Origin: Rhizobium sp. 2MFCol3.1
GTDB taxonomy: Bacteria; Pseudomonadota; Alphaproteobacteria; Rhizobiales; Rhizobiaceae
Assembly: GCF_000377565.1 (NCBI RefSeq)
Contig: NZ_KB898355.1
Span: forward strand, 434,001-498,000
Direction: 5' to 3'
DNA length: 64,000 nt
Shown: in pieces, positions 43,592 through 51,835 of the stretch
Layout of the letters: each line of letters opens with the position of its first letter
Numbering within the stretch: the stretch's first letter is position 1
The notes under the pieces: generated by a model
The model's input: the letters and a program-made list of their open reading frames with translations, nothing else
Told to the model about the DNA's origin: nothing
Databases searched by the model: none
Position numbers and translations under genes: made by a program

Positions 43592-44518
43592 ATGAGCCGC
43601 AATTTTCTTGTCGTCGATCCCGAGGAGGGCATGCCCATTCTGAAGGGGCTGGCATCGCCGGCAAGGGTTTCCGTATTGAAGCTCCTGCATGAAAAGGGGC
43701 CGCTGAATGTCAACGAAATCGCTGATATCCTTGAGTTACCGCAGTCCAGTGTCTCGACCAACGTGCAGATGCTGGAAGAGGCGGGGCTGATCCGCACCGA
43801 GACGCAGAAGGCGCGCAAGGGCAACCAGAAGGTCTGTCACAGCGTCTATGATGAGATCCTCGTCGTCTTCAAGAATGAAATCAAGGAAACTGAACCAGAT
43901 GCGATCGAGGTGGCGATGCCGCTTGGTCTCTACACCAGCTACGATGTGACCGCGCCCTGCGGTCTCTGCTCGGTAGATGGTATCATCGGCCTGCTCGACG
44001 TGCCCAACACTTTCCTTGATCCGGATCGCATGAAGACGGCGCTGATCTGGTTCACGCGCGGGCATGTCGAATACCAGTTTCCCAACAATGCCAGGCTGAC
44101 CAACACCCGCATCCGCGAGATCGAGTTCGTCATGGAACTGAGCTCGGAAGTACCCGGCACCAGCGCCGACTGGCCCTCCGATATCACGCTGACGGTCAAT
44201 GGCATCGACATCGGCACCTGGACGTCTCCCGGCGATTTCGGCGACAAACGCGGGGTTTTCACACCGGATTGGTGGAAATTGAAGGGCTCGCAGTACGGCA
44301 AGCTGAAGAGCTTCCGCATCAATGACGAAGGCGCCTTCGTTGACGGGCTGCGCATCTCCGACGTGGCGCTTTCGGACCTGAAGCTCGATGAGCATCACTC
44401 GATTCGCCTGCGCATCGGCGTGCGCGACGACGCCAAGCACCCTGGCGGGATCAATATTTTCGGTCGTGGCTTCGGCAATTACGACCAGGACATCCTGCTG
44501 CGTATCAGAACACGCTAG
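43592..44518 (+). CDS. ArsR-type transcriptional regulator with large C-terminal domain
   Basis: A 308-residue protein. Residues about 12-85 are an ArsR winged helix: GLASPARVSVLKLLHEKG, then EIADILELPQSSVSTNVQMLEEAGLI. The other 220 residues have no metal-site Cys/His pattern of ArsR; they are rich in strands (HVEYQFPNNARLTNTRIREIEF, later DITLTVNGIDIGTWTSPGDFG) and contain a CGLCSVDG turn. This may be a sugar-sensing domain. It is divergent to nothing and lies 107 bases before the arabinofuranosidase gene, so it probably controls arabinose-polymer use. I know this size class only as rhizobial 'ArsR family' proteins. Confidence 0.78.
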   Translation: MSRNFLVVDPEEGMPILKGLASPARVSVLKLLHEKGPLNVNEIADILELPQSSVSTNVQMLEEAGLIRTETQKARKGNQKVCHSVYDEILVVFKNEIKETEPDAIEVAMPLGLYTSYDVTAPCGLCSVDGIIGLLDVPNTFLDPDRMKTALIWFTRGHVEYQFPNNARLTNTRIREIEFVMELSSEVPGTSADWPSDITLTVNGIDIGTWTSPGDFGDKRGVFTPDWWKLKGSQYGKLKSFRINDEGAFVDGLRISDVALSDLKLDEHHSIRLRIGVRDDAKHPGGINIFGRGFGNYDQDILLRIRTR

Positions 44519-44584
44519 ACTGTACCCGATTTTCTGAATTTTGCCCTTGACCCCGGCCGAGGCTTCCGCTTTATTCACCTCAAA

Positions 44585-44602
44585 TTGTGATATAGATCAC
44601 AA
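44585..44602. promoter_or_regulatory. CRP-like palindrome before the arabinofuranosidase gene
   Basis: TTGTGATATAGATCACAA (44585-44602) is a perfect 18-bp palindrome containing TGTGA-N6-TCACA, the CRP/FNR-type consensus. It lies 23 bases before the ATG at 44626 and nearly touches the ribosome binding site, so repression or autoregulation by the neighbouring regulator is as likely as activation. Confidence 0.55.
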
Positions 44603-44625
44603 AAAATGATATAGTGGAGGATATC

Positions 44626-46137
44626 ATGAAGGCTGCGGTCACCGCGCACAGCAAATACACGATCTCGGACATCGACCCGCGCCTGTACGGCTCGTTCATC
44701 GAGCACTTGGGCCGCGCCGTCTATACCGGCATCTACGAACCCGACCATGCGACCGCCGACGAAAACGGCATGCGCAAGGACGTGATCGATCTCGTCAAGG
44801 AACTCAACGTTCCGATCGTGCGCTATCCCGGCGGCAACTTCGTCTCGGCCTATAACTGGGAGGACGGCATCGGCCCCAAGGAAAGCCGCCCGACGCGTCT
44901 CGACCTTGCCTGGCACACCTCCGAGAGCAACCAGGTCGGCATGCACGAGTTCGCCGAATGGTGCGTCTCGGCCAAGACCGAGATGATGCTGGCCGTCAAC
45001 CTCGGCTCCCGCGGCCTTGATGAAGCCCGCAACTTCCTCGAATATGTCAACCATCCCGGCGGCAGCGAGTGGAGCGACAAGCGCATCGCCAACGGCCGCT
45101 CCGAGCCATGGGACGTCAAGCTCTGGTGCCTCGGCAACGAGATGGATGGCCCCTGGCAGATCGGCCACAAGACGGCCGACGAATATGGCCGCCTGGCGCA
45201 TGAAACCGCCAAGGCCATGCGCGCCTTCGACAGCTCGCTCGAGCTCGTCGTCTGCGGCTCGTCCAACGCCCACATGCCGACCTATCCCGAATGGGAAGCG
45301 ACCGTTCTCGACCACACCTACAACGAGGTCGATTACATCTCGCTGCACATGTATTTCGAGAACCGCGCCAAGAACACGGCCAATTATCTGGCCCGCAGCA
45401 TCGAGCTCGACAACTACATCGGCACGGTTGCCGGCGTGATCGACTATATCAAGGCGAAGAAGCGTTCGACCAAGGACGTCTACATCTCCTTCGACGAATG
45501 GAACGTCTGGTACCACTCGAAGGAGCGCGACAAGGCAACGCTCGCCGGCGCCAATGGCTGGCCGCACGCCCCGGCGCTGCTCGAGGACGATTATAACTTC
45601 GAGGATGTGCTGCAGGTCGGCTGCATTCTGAACACCTTCATCAACCGCGCCGATGTCGTGAAAATCGCCTGCCTGGCGCAGCTGGTCAACGTCATCGCTC
45701 CGATCATGACGACGCCGGGCGGTGCCGCATGGCGCCAGACGATCTTCTATCCCTACTACTTCGCTTCGGTCTATGGCCGCGGCACGGCGCTGAAGCTGAT
45801 GGTCGACAGCCCGGCTTACGAGGTCGAGGATGTCGGCAGCGTGCCCTATCTCGACGTCTCGGCCGTCCACGACAAGGACGCCAAGACCGTCACGTTCTTC
45901 ATCGTCAACCGCCACGGCACGGAAGCGCTCGACCTCGACGCCAGCCTGCTTGAATTCGGCAACCTCAAGGTCATCGACGACCAAGTCGTCGCCCATTCGG
46001 ATCTCACCATCACCAACACGGCCGAAAAGCCAGACAATGTGGTGCCGGTGAAGGCCAACGGCTCGACTTTCGCCGATGGAAAGCTGACGGCGAAGATTGC
46101 GCCTTTGTCTTATCGCGTGATCCGGCTGCAGGCCTGA
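44626..46137 (+). CDS. abfA: GH51 alpha-L-arabinofuranosidase, cytoplasmic
   Basis: A 503-residue GH51 hydrolase that removes terminal arabinofuranose from arabino-oligosaccharides. The N-terminal strand region IDPRLYGSFIEHLGRAVYTGIY is characteristic. The acid/base Glu is in WCLGNEMDGPW and the nucleophile Glu in SFDEWNVWY. No signal peptide is present, so it acts in the cytoplasm on imported oligosaccharides, which fits the CUT1 importer that follows. The start at 44626 has GTGGAGG six bases upstream. The stop is followed by a 247-base region with operators and a small ORF. Confidence 0.94.
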   Translation: MKAAVTAHSKYTISDIDPRLYGSFIEHLGRAVYTGIYEPDHATADENGMRKDVIDLVKELNVPIVRYPGGNFVSAYNWEDGIGPKESRPTRLDLAWHTSESNQVGMHEFAEWCVSAKTEMMLAVNLGSRGLDEARNFLEYVNHPGGSEWSDKRIANGRSEPWDVKLWCLGNEMDGPWQIGHKTADEYGRLAHETAKAMRAFDSSLELVVCGSSNAHMPTYPEWEATVLDHTYNEVDYISLHMYFENRAKNTANYLARSIELDNYIGTVAGVIDYIKAKKRSTKDVYISFDEWNVWYHSKERDKATLAGANGWPHAPALLEDDYNFEDVLQVGCILNTFINRADVVKIACLAQLVNVIAPIMTTPGGAAWRQTIFYPYYFASVYGRGTALKLMVDSPAYEVEDVGSVPYLDVSAVHDKDAKTVTFFIVNRHGTEALDLDASLLEFGNLKVIDDQVVAHSDLTITNTAEKPDNVVPVKANGSTFADGKLTAKIAPLSYRVIRLQA

Positions 46138-46160
46138 TACATTAAATCACGATAGCTGAT

Positions 46161-46177
46161 ACATATCGAAGATATGT
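46161..46177. promoter_or_regulatory. 17-bp palindrome in the abfA-importer gap
   Basis: ACATATCGAAGATATGT (46161-46177) is a perfect palindrome around GAA. A looser TTAAATCA (46142-46149) / TGATTTAA (46194-46201) pair surrounds it. TTGACA (46177-46182) directly follows as a possible -35. TATCGAA and GATATGT also occur close together before the ArsR-type gene at 43529-43548. Confidence 0.45.
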
Positions 46178-46241
46178 TGACATCGTAATTGTATGATTTA
46201 ACGTCAGCGCACCAGATTTGACGTGCCACTGGGAGGAGAAG

Positions 46242-46388
46242 ATGGGAGTAACCGCTTCTGTTTTGGCACCATCATGGACGGAAGGCGGCCTGCTTCTAGA
46301 AGCAGGCGCCATTCGCGCCGTTTCGTGCCAGCCATGTGTTCATATCGGATTTTCGGATTCTGACTGCAGCTTGGGAGCAGCCGGATGA
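46242..46388 (+). CDS. 48-codon leader ORF coupled to the importer ATPase gene
   Basis: An ORF from the ATG at 46242 to the TGA at 46386-46388, whose TGA overlaps the ATG of the ATPase gene (ATGA). GGGAGGAGAAG lies right before the ATG, one of the strongest ribosome binding sites in the window. The codons for residues 17-22 (GLLLEA) form a 20-bp perfect palindrome, GCCTGCTTCTAGAAGCAGGC (46288-46307). The peptide has no hydrophobic helix and ends with a Cys-rich part (CQPCVHIGF, SDCSLG). I know no homologue. A regulatory leader peptide is the leading guess. Confidence 0.45.
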   Translation: MGVTASVLAPSWTEGGLLLEAGAIRAVSCQPCVHIGFSDSDCSLGAAG

Positions 46389-47485
46389 CGGCGAATATCG
46401 AAATCAGCAATGTCAGCAAGCGCTACGGTTCGATGACCGTGCTCGACGGCCTGTCGCTGTCGATCAAGGCCAACGAATTCATGGTCTTTCTCGGGCCCTC
46501 CGGCTGCGGAAAGTCCACGCTTCTGAGAATGATCGCCGGGCTCGAGAGTGTCGATGAAGGCACGATCTCGATCAACGGCGAGCGTATCGACACACTCCCA
46601 CCCGGCCAACGCGACATCGCCATGGTGTTCCAGAGCTACGCGCTCTATCCGCACATGACGGTCGCCGACAACATGGCCTTCGGGCTGCGCAACATCGCGG
46701 TCCCCTCGGACGTGATCACGGCACGCGTGGCGGAAGCCGCCCGCATGCTGGAGATCGGCCATCTTCTGGAGCGCAAGCCCGGTCAGTTGTCCGGTGGCCA
46801 GCGTCAGCGCGTCGCGATCGGTCGCGCCATCGTCAAGGAGCCGAAGGCGTTCCTGTTCGACGAACCGCTGTCGAACCTCGATGCGGCGCTGCGCGTGCGC
46901 ACCCGCGTTGAGCTCGCGCAGCTTCGCAACCGCGTGAAGTCGACGATGATCTTCGTGACCCACGACCAGATCGAGGCGATGACGCTCGCCGATCGCATCG
47001 TCGTCATGAACAACCGCAAGATCGAGCAGATCGGCTCGCCGATGGAGATCTACTCCCGCCCGGCCAGCCGCTTCGTCGCCACTTTCGTCGGCTCGCCGAC
47101 GATGAACTTCCTTGATGTTGGGATCTCCCAACAAAATGGTTTCGTCAGCGCCAAGCTGCCTGACGGCACGCAGCTCAAGACCTCCATCCGCGCCGCAGGC
47201 CTGAATGGCGGCCCCCATGCACTTGGCATCCGTGCCGAGGCGGTGAAGCTCGCAAATGGCGTTCCGGCCACCACGACGGGCAAGGTCGATGTGCTCGAGC
47301 GCCTGGGCGACCGTACGCTGCTCTACACCAGGCTCACGGACGGAAGCGTCATCGTCGCCGAGGATATCGGCAACAGCCGTGTCGCGATCGGCGACGAGGT
47401 GGGGCTGACGCTCGATGGCAGCAGAACGCATCTCTTCGATGCCGAGGGTCGCGCCTGGCACAATGAGGAGCCGGGCCATGGCTGA
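46385..47485 (+). CDS. CUT1 sugar ABC transporter ATPase (MalK/UgpC-like)
   Basis: A 366-residue ATPase of the MalK family. Walker A FLGPSGCGKSTLLRM, the Q-loop MVFQSYALYPHMTV, signature LSGGQRQRVAIGRAIV and Walker B FLFDEPLSNLDA are all present, followed by the C-terminal OB-fold regulatory part (from about residue 240, NNRKIEQIGSPMEIYSRP). It powers uptake of a di- or oligosaccharide, likely arabino-oligosaccharides given the GH51 neighbour. It overlaps the leader ORF stop. Its own GGGAG lies eight bases upstream. The ATPase-last-permease overlap is eight bases. Confidence 0.93.
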   Translation: MTANIEISNVSKRYGSMTVLDGLSLSIKANEFMVFLGPSGCGKSTLLRMIAGLESVDEGTISINGERIDTLPPGQRDIAMVFQSYALYPHMTVADNMAFGLRNIAVPSDVITARVAEAARMLEIGHLLERKPGQLSGGQRQRVAIGRAIVKEPKAFLFDEPLSNLDAALRVRTRVELAQLRNRVKSTMIFVTHDQIEAMTLADRIVVMNNRKIEQIGSPMEIYSRPASRFVATFVGSPTMNFLDVGISQQNGFVSAKLPDGTQLKTSIRAAGLNGGPHALGIRAEAVKLANGVPATTTGKVDVLERLGDRTLLYTRLTDGSVIVAEDIGNSRVAIGDEVGLTLDGSRTHLFDAEGRAWHNEEPGHG

Positions 47486-48413
47486 GACCACTCTCTCCGG
47501 CACCGGAACGCCCGCCAAGGCTTCCGCGCGCCTGAAGGTGCAGAACATCAATGCGCCGCTTTGGCGCAATGCGGTCTTCGTTCTGCCCTATCTCTTCTTC
47601 TTCGTGACATTGCTGGTCGTGCCGCTGTTCTGGGGCATCTGGCTCAGTCTGCATAAGGCGGATGCCTTCGGCGTCGGCCGCTTCGTGGGCATCGACAACT
47701 ACTTCAGGCTGTTCCGCGACAAGATCTTCATCCAGGCGATCGGCAACACCTTCTACTTCGTGCTGCTCACCGTGCCTGCGCTCGCCATCATCGGCCTGAT
47801 GCTGGCGCTCGCCTTGAACCGCAAGACGCGGACGGCAGCAGCACTGCGCACGATCTATTTCTCCTCGTCGGTCTTGTCGGTCACCATCGTCACACTGATC
47901 TGGCGTATCGTCTTCATCGGCAATTTCGGCCTGCTCGCCACCATCTACGGCTGGTTCGGCGCCACGCCGCCAGCGTTTTTGTCCGATCCAAAGCTGGCGA
48001 TGATCGGCATCGCCATCGCGACCATCTGGTGGTGCATCGGTCTGCCGATGATGCTGTTCCTCTCCGCCTTGCAGCAAATCCCGGGCGATATCTACGAAGC
48101 GGCGGCGCTCGACAATGCCAGCCGCTGGCGCACGCTCTGGTACATCACGCTGCCGTCCATCCGCCGCACCTTCGCGCTGGTCGTGATCATCCAGATCGTC
48201 CTGCAGTTCCAGCTGTTCGGCCAGGCCAAGCTGATGACCATGGGCGGACCGAACAACGTCTCCAAGCCGATCGTCTTCTATATCTACGAGGCGGCCTTCA
48301 CCAAATGGGATCTCGGGCTGGGTGCTGCTGCCTCTGAAATCCTCTTCATGCTGATCCTCATCGCTGCCATGGCGCAGTACGTCATTTCGCGTCGGAAGGG
48401 AGAAGAAGGATGA
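47478..48413 (+). CDS. CUT1 sugar ABC transporter permease (MalF-like)
   Basis: A 311-residue inner-membrane permease with six helices. The first hydrophobic span is AVFVLPYLFFFVTLLVVPLFW; the EAA loop EAAALDNASRWRTLWYITLPSI, which contacts the ATPase, lies near residue 215. I start it at 47478 (MAETTLSGTGTPAK), an ATG inside the overlap with the ATPase gene; the frame is open further back but only in another reading of that gene. It pairs with the MalG-like permease encoded next, which it overlaps by four bases (ATGA). Confidence 0.92.
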   Translation: MAETTLSGTGTPAKASARLKVQNINAPLWRNAVFVLPYLFFFVTLLVVPLFWGIWLSLHKADAFGVGRFVGIDNYFRLFRDKIFIQAIGNTFYFVLLTVPALAIIGLMLALALNRKTRTAAALRTIYFSSSVLSVTIVTLIWRIVFIGNFGLLATIYGWFGATPPAFLSDPKLAMIGIAIATIWWCIGLPMMLFLSALQQIPGDIYEAAALDNASRWRTLWYITLPSIRRTFALVVIIQIVLQFQLFGQAKLMTMGGPNNVSKPIVFYIYEAAFTKWDLGLGAAASEILFMLILIAAMAQYVISRRKGEEG

Positions 48414-49261
48414 GTGTCGCAACAGGTGGCAACATGGTCGGCCGTTCGCTGGGCGACCGCGTGATCCTTTTCCTCGCCATCCTCTGCGCGCTGGTGATGC
48501 TTGCGCCGGTGCTGTGGGTGATCGGCCTGTCGCTGAAGGAAAACAAGGAACTGATGGCGGATATGAACTCCGTCTTCAACGCACCTTACACGATCAACAA
48601 CTATATCAACATCTTGGCGACCTCGTCTGTGTTCCGCTGGGTGCTGAACAGCGTGGTCGTCGCTGGCGGGCTTACCATCGGCACGCTGGTGCTCTCGTCG
48701 CTCGCAGGCTACGGTTTCGCGCGGCTGAACTTTCCCTATCGCAACACGCTGTTCATCATCGTGCTCCTGGGGTTGGCGGTTCCGGAACAGGCAGTGCTGA
48801 TCGCCCGCCACCAGCTGTTCAGCTGGCTGAAGTTCCACAACACCTATCACGGGCTGATCCTGCCCGGCCTGTCGGCGCCCTTCGGCGTGTTCCTGATGAC
48901 GCAGTATTTCCGCGCTATCCCCAAGGAGCTCGACGAGGCGGCACTGCTCGACAATGCGAGCCGCTTCAAGATCTTCTGGAAAGTGCTTCTGCCGCTGACG
49001 GTTCCCGCACAGGCGACGCTCGGCATATTCACCTTCCTCGGCGCCTGGAACGATTACTTCTGGCCGCTGATCTCGGGCACCAAGAAGGAAATGTATACGC
49101 TGACGGTCGGCATCGCCTCGACACAGACCAACTTCGCGCAGTCGGAAGGCCTCGGCTTCCTGATGTCGCAGGCGGTCTTTGCCAGCGCGCCGATTCTCGT
49201 TCTCTACCTGTTTTTCCAGAAATACATCGTGACGGCAGTCTCCGGCGCCGCTGTGCGCTGA
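48410..49261 (+). CDS. CUT1 sugar ABC transporter permease (MalG-like)
   Basis: A 283-residue second channel subunit with six helices, beginning with VILFLAILCALVMLAPVLWVI. The ATPase-docking EAA motif is seen in DEAALLDNASRFKIFWKVLLPLTVPA. The end, PILVLYLFFQKYIVTAVSGAAVR, is the typical MalG-class C-terminus. The stop is followed by 82 bases with a GGGGC-AAA-GCCCC stem before the binding-protein gene. The size is normal for the family. Confidence 0.92.
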   Translation: MSVATGGNMVGRSLGDRVILFLAILCALVMLAPVLWVIGLSLKENKELMADMNSVFNAPYTINNYINILATSSVFRWVLNSVVVAGGLTIGTLVLSSLAGYGFARLNFPYRNTLFIIVLLGLAVPEQAVLIARHQLFSWLKFHNTYHGLILPGLSAPFGVFLMTQYFRAIPKELDEAALLDNASRFKIFWKVLLPLTVPAQATLGIFTFLGAWNDYFWPLISGTKKEMYTLTVGIASTQTNFAQSEGLGFLMSQAVFASAPILVLYLFFQKYIVTAVSGAAVR

Positions 49262-49343
49262 GAGTTGAAGCGATGACGTCGCAACCGGCTTCCGGGGAGG
49301 AGGCCAGCCAAAGGGGCAAAGCCCCAAAGAGGAGGAGAAGGGC

Positions 49344-50669
49344 ATGACACATCACTTCAGGAAATACATGCTGGCGGCGGCGTCCGTGATCGCGCTCGTC
49401 GGCGCGTCGCCGGCATTCGCCGCAACCGAGCTCACGGTGCAGCGCTTCTTCGGCGCCTGCGATGCCGATTGGGGCAAGAACACCGATGTCAGCAAGGCGG
49501 TCGGCGAGTGCGGCATCATCACCTCGCTGATCAATAAGTTCAACGCCGACAATCCCGATGTGCACGTTACAGTGACCACGGTCGAATGGCCGGGCTATGA
49601 CCAGCTGACCGCGCAGTTCGCCGCTGGCGATCCGCCCGATATCGTCACCATCCACCAGTCGGTTCTCGCGGATTACCAGAGCAAGGGCCTGATCATGCCG
49701 CTCGACGACGTGCTGAAGTCCGTGGGCGTCGCACCGACCGATTTCACCGATGCCAGCCTCGGCGGCGTGACCAAGGACGGCAAGATTTACGGCCTGCCGA
49801 TCGACAACTGGACAATGCTCTACCACATCAACATGGACCTCTTCAAAAAGGCTGAACTGGTCAACGCCGACGGCACGCCGAAGCTGCCGACCAGCCCGGA
49901 AGAGTTGCTCGCTCAGGCCAAGCAGTTCAAGGAAAAGACCGGCAAGCCTTACTTTGTTCAGAATCTCGCCAACGAGGTCGCGCTCTACACGCGCAACCTC
50001 TACACCTATCTCTTCCAGCAGGATTCCGCCTTCTTCGCGGATCCGAAGCAGGTGAAGATCAATACGCCCGAGGCCAAGAAGGTGCTCGAGATGTACAAGG
50101 CGATCTACGACAATGGCGACACGGTCAAGGATCTCGACTACGCCGCCAGCATCAATGCCTTCCTCGCCGGCGAAGGCGGCGTGCATCTGAACGGCACCTG
50201 GGTGATCGGCGATTACAACGCCTCATCCGAAACGGCAGGCACGGCGCTCAACAAGGGCGGCTACGCTGTCTACCCGTATCCGCAGCTCTTCGCCGGCAAG
50301 AAGGCGCAGTACGCGGATGGCCACAGCTGGGCCGTGTCTACCAAGGACCGTTCCGATGAGGAAAACGCCGCGATTGGCAAGTTCCTGAAGTTCTTCCACG
50401 ACAATGATTTCGACTGGTCGCGCACCGGTCATCTGCCGGCGGTCAAGGCTGTTCTCGACTCCAAGGAGTTCAAGGCTCTGCCGCATCGCGACACGATCGC
50501 CTCGATCGCAACGCTCGGCACCGCATTGCCCTCGACCGTCCAGCGTCAGTTCGCGATCCAGGACATCATCGGCCAGGAAATGAGCGCCGCAATCACCGGT
50601 CAGAAGGATGTCGATGCAGCGCTTACCGACATGGAGTCGCGCATCAACGAGTTGCTTGCCAACATCTAA
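49344..50669 (+). CDS. CUT1 ABC transporter substrate-binding protein
   Basis: A 441-residue periplasmic binding protein of family 1 (MalE class). Signal peptide is roughly residues 1-27 (MLAAASVIALVGASPAFAA). Cleft segments include VEWPGYDQLTAQFAAGDPPDIVTIH, GKIYGLPIDNWTMLYHINMDLF and GEGGVHLNGTWVIGDY. Two Cys near residues 38 and 53 could form a disulfide. It should deliver the sugar to the MalF/MalG-like channel. It is followed by a strong terminator, so it ends the operon. Unlike many systems, the binding protein comes last here. Confidence 0.92.
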   Translation: MTHHFRKYMLAAASVIALVGASPAFAATELTVQRFFGACDADWGKNTDVSKAVGECGIITSLINKFNADNPDVHVTVTTVEWPGYDQLTAQFAAGDPPDIVTIHQSVLADYQSKGLIMPLDDVLKSVGVAPTDFTDASLGGVTKDGKIYGLPIDNWTMLYHINMDLFKKAELVNADGTPKLPTSPEELLAQAKQFKEKTGKPYFVQNLANEVALYTRNLYTYLFQQDSAFFADPKQVKINTPEAKKVLEMYKAIYDNGDTVKDLDYAASINAFLAGEGGVHLNGTWVIGDYNASSETAGTALNKGGYAVYPYPQLFAGKKAQYADGHSWAVSTKDRSDEENAAIGKFLKFFHDNDFDWSRTGHLPAVKAVLDSKEFKALPHRDTIASIATLGTALPSTVQRQFAIQDIIGQEMSAAITGQKDVDAALTDMESRINELLANI

Positions 50670-50698
50670 GGCTCACTCTCTCCCGAGCCGAAGAGCAG

Positions 50699-50741
50699 AT
50701 GCCCGCCGCAGGTCTCGCGGCGGGCATTTTCGTTTTTGTTT
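50699..50741 (+). terminator. Rho-independent terminator of the CUT1 operon
   Basis: ATGCCCGCCGC (50699-50709) and GCGGCGGGCAT (50717-50727) form an 11-bp stem with a seven-base loop, followed by TTTCGTTTTTGTTT. It is oriented for the plus-strand importer operon. The HAD gene runs into it from the other side. Confidence 0.92.
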
Positions 50742-51531
50742 ACTTGCCGAGGCCGATTTTGCCGTCCTCGTAGATCCGGACCTTAACGTCCTCGTAGGAA
50801 TGAAGTGTCGGATGCGAGGTCTCGAGGTCGTGGTGCTGCGTCGCCGTGATGACCAGAACATCGGAGCCGGCGGCTTCGCCCGCCAGGATGCCCGCCTGCA
50901 CATCTTCGAACACTAGGCATTCGCTCGGGCTGAAGCCCAGACGCTCGGCGCCCAGGATGTAGCATTGCGGATTGGGCTTGCCGATCTCGACATCGTCGGC
51001 AGTCACGATGAATTTCGGTATCGGCAGGCCGGCGGCTTCCAGGCGCTTATGCGCAAGCCGAAGCGGCGACGAGGTCACGATTGCCCAGCGATCAACCGGC
51101 AGCGCGGCCAGGAACGCGGCAGCGCCAGGCAGCGCGAAAACGCCTTCGACATCGTTGATCTCGGCTTCGGTGATGGCGGCTGCTTCCGCGACCGGATCGA
51201 CGCCCGGCAGGTTCAGCTTGGCGATGGTGTCGACACCACGCGCGCCGTGCATGGTCGGAAGGAATGCCTCGACATCAAGCCCCTGCCGTGCGGCCCATGC
51301 TCCCCAGACGCGCTCGGCGGCGAGAAGAGAGCTCAGGATCGTGCCGTCCATGTCGAAAAGGAAGGCGGAGTAGGGGCGGTCGAAGCAGGAAGGCGTGGTA
51401 TCCGACAATGGACGAGCTTTCTCATCTGTGACGGACAAACGTACTCGCCCGTCTTCGTTTTCTCGCCAGCGGGGATACCTGATCCGCCCCGACATTGAAA
51501 CCGCCCAGAAGGAGAAAACCTGCCACCGCAA
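50740..51531 (-). CDS. HAD-superfamily sugar-phosphatase-like hydrolase
   Basis: A HAD phosphatase with the first motif FLFDMDGTIL (Asp60 and Asp62 counting from 51531), motif II VTSSP, the Lys-containing stretch and motif IV FEDVQAGILAGEAAGSDVL. It resembles the YfbT/beta-phosphoglucomutase subgroup acting on sugar phosphates. The first 50 residues before the core look non-native (basic and Trp-rich), so the real start may be further in; a TTG at 51438 is one candidate. It is convergent with the importer operon and may act on phosphates from that pathway, which is inference. Confidence 0.8.
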   Translation of the reverse strand: MRWQVFSFWAVSMSGRIRYPRWRENEDGRVRLSVTDEKARPLSDTTPSCFDRPYSAFLFDMDGTILSSLLAAERVWGAWAARQGLDVEAFLPTMHGARGVDTIAKLNLPGVDPVAEAAAITEAEINDVEGVFALPGAAAFLAALPVDRWAIVTSSPLRLAHKRLEAAGLPIPKFIVTADDVEIGKPNPQCYILGAERLGFSPSECLVFEDVQAGILAGEAAGSDVLVITATQHHDLETSHPTLHSYEDVKVRIYEDGKIGLGK

Positions 51532-51537
51532 GGCAGA

Positions 51538-51705
51538 TCAGTGGAGATCCAGGCTGAGCTGCTGCCCCTTGATCTTGGGGAGCGGCAGTCCGATTTCGAT
51601 CTTGCCGAAGACGCGGCGGCGGCGTTCGGCATCGCGCTCTCGCTCCGCCCGCGACGCGGCCACGACCGCCAATGCGTTTGCTATGACTTCCTCAGTTCTT
51701 GTCAT
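51538..51705 (-). CDS. 55-residue small ORF upstream of the HAD gene
   Basis: An ORF from the ATG at 51705 to TGA at 51538-51540, checked codon by codon. GAGG lies seven bases before the ATG. The product is strongly charged in the middle (Arg/Glu from residue 19 to 31) and ends KIKGQQLSLDLH, with no membrane helix. It lies 6 bases before the longest HAD frame and reads the same way. I do not recognise it. It could be a short conserved rhizobial protein or, less likely, a chance frame. Confidence 0.45.
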   Translation of the reverse strand: MTRTEEVIANALAVVAASRAERERDAERRRRVFGKIEIGLPLPKIKGQQLSLDLH

Positions 51706-51835
51706 ACGCTTACCTCGCTATTTGTTCTTGTTATGTTCTATTTTTAGAAGAACGTCAAGAGCAGTTAGCTACAGCGCGCTTTGCTAGGGATTGGCTGCGG
51801 AGACACGCCATGCGCATCACCGGGATTTACAGGGA

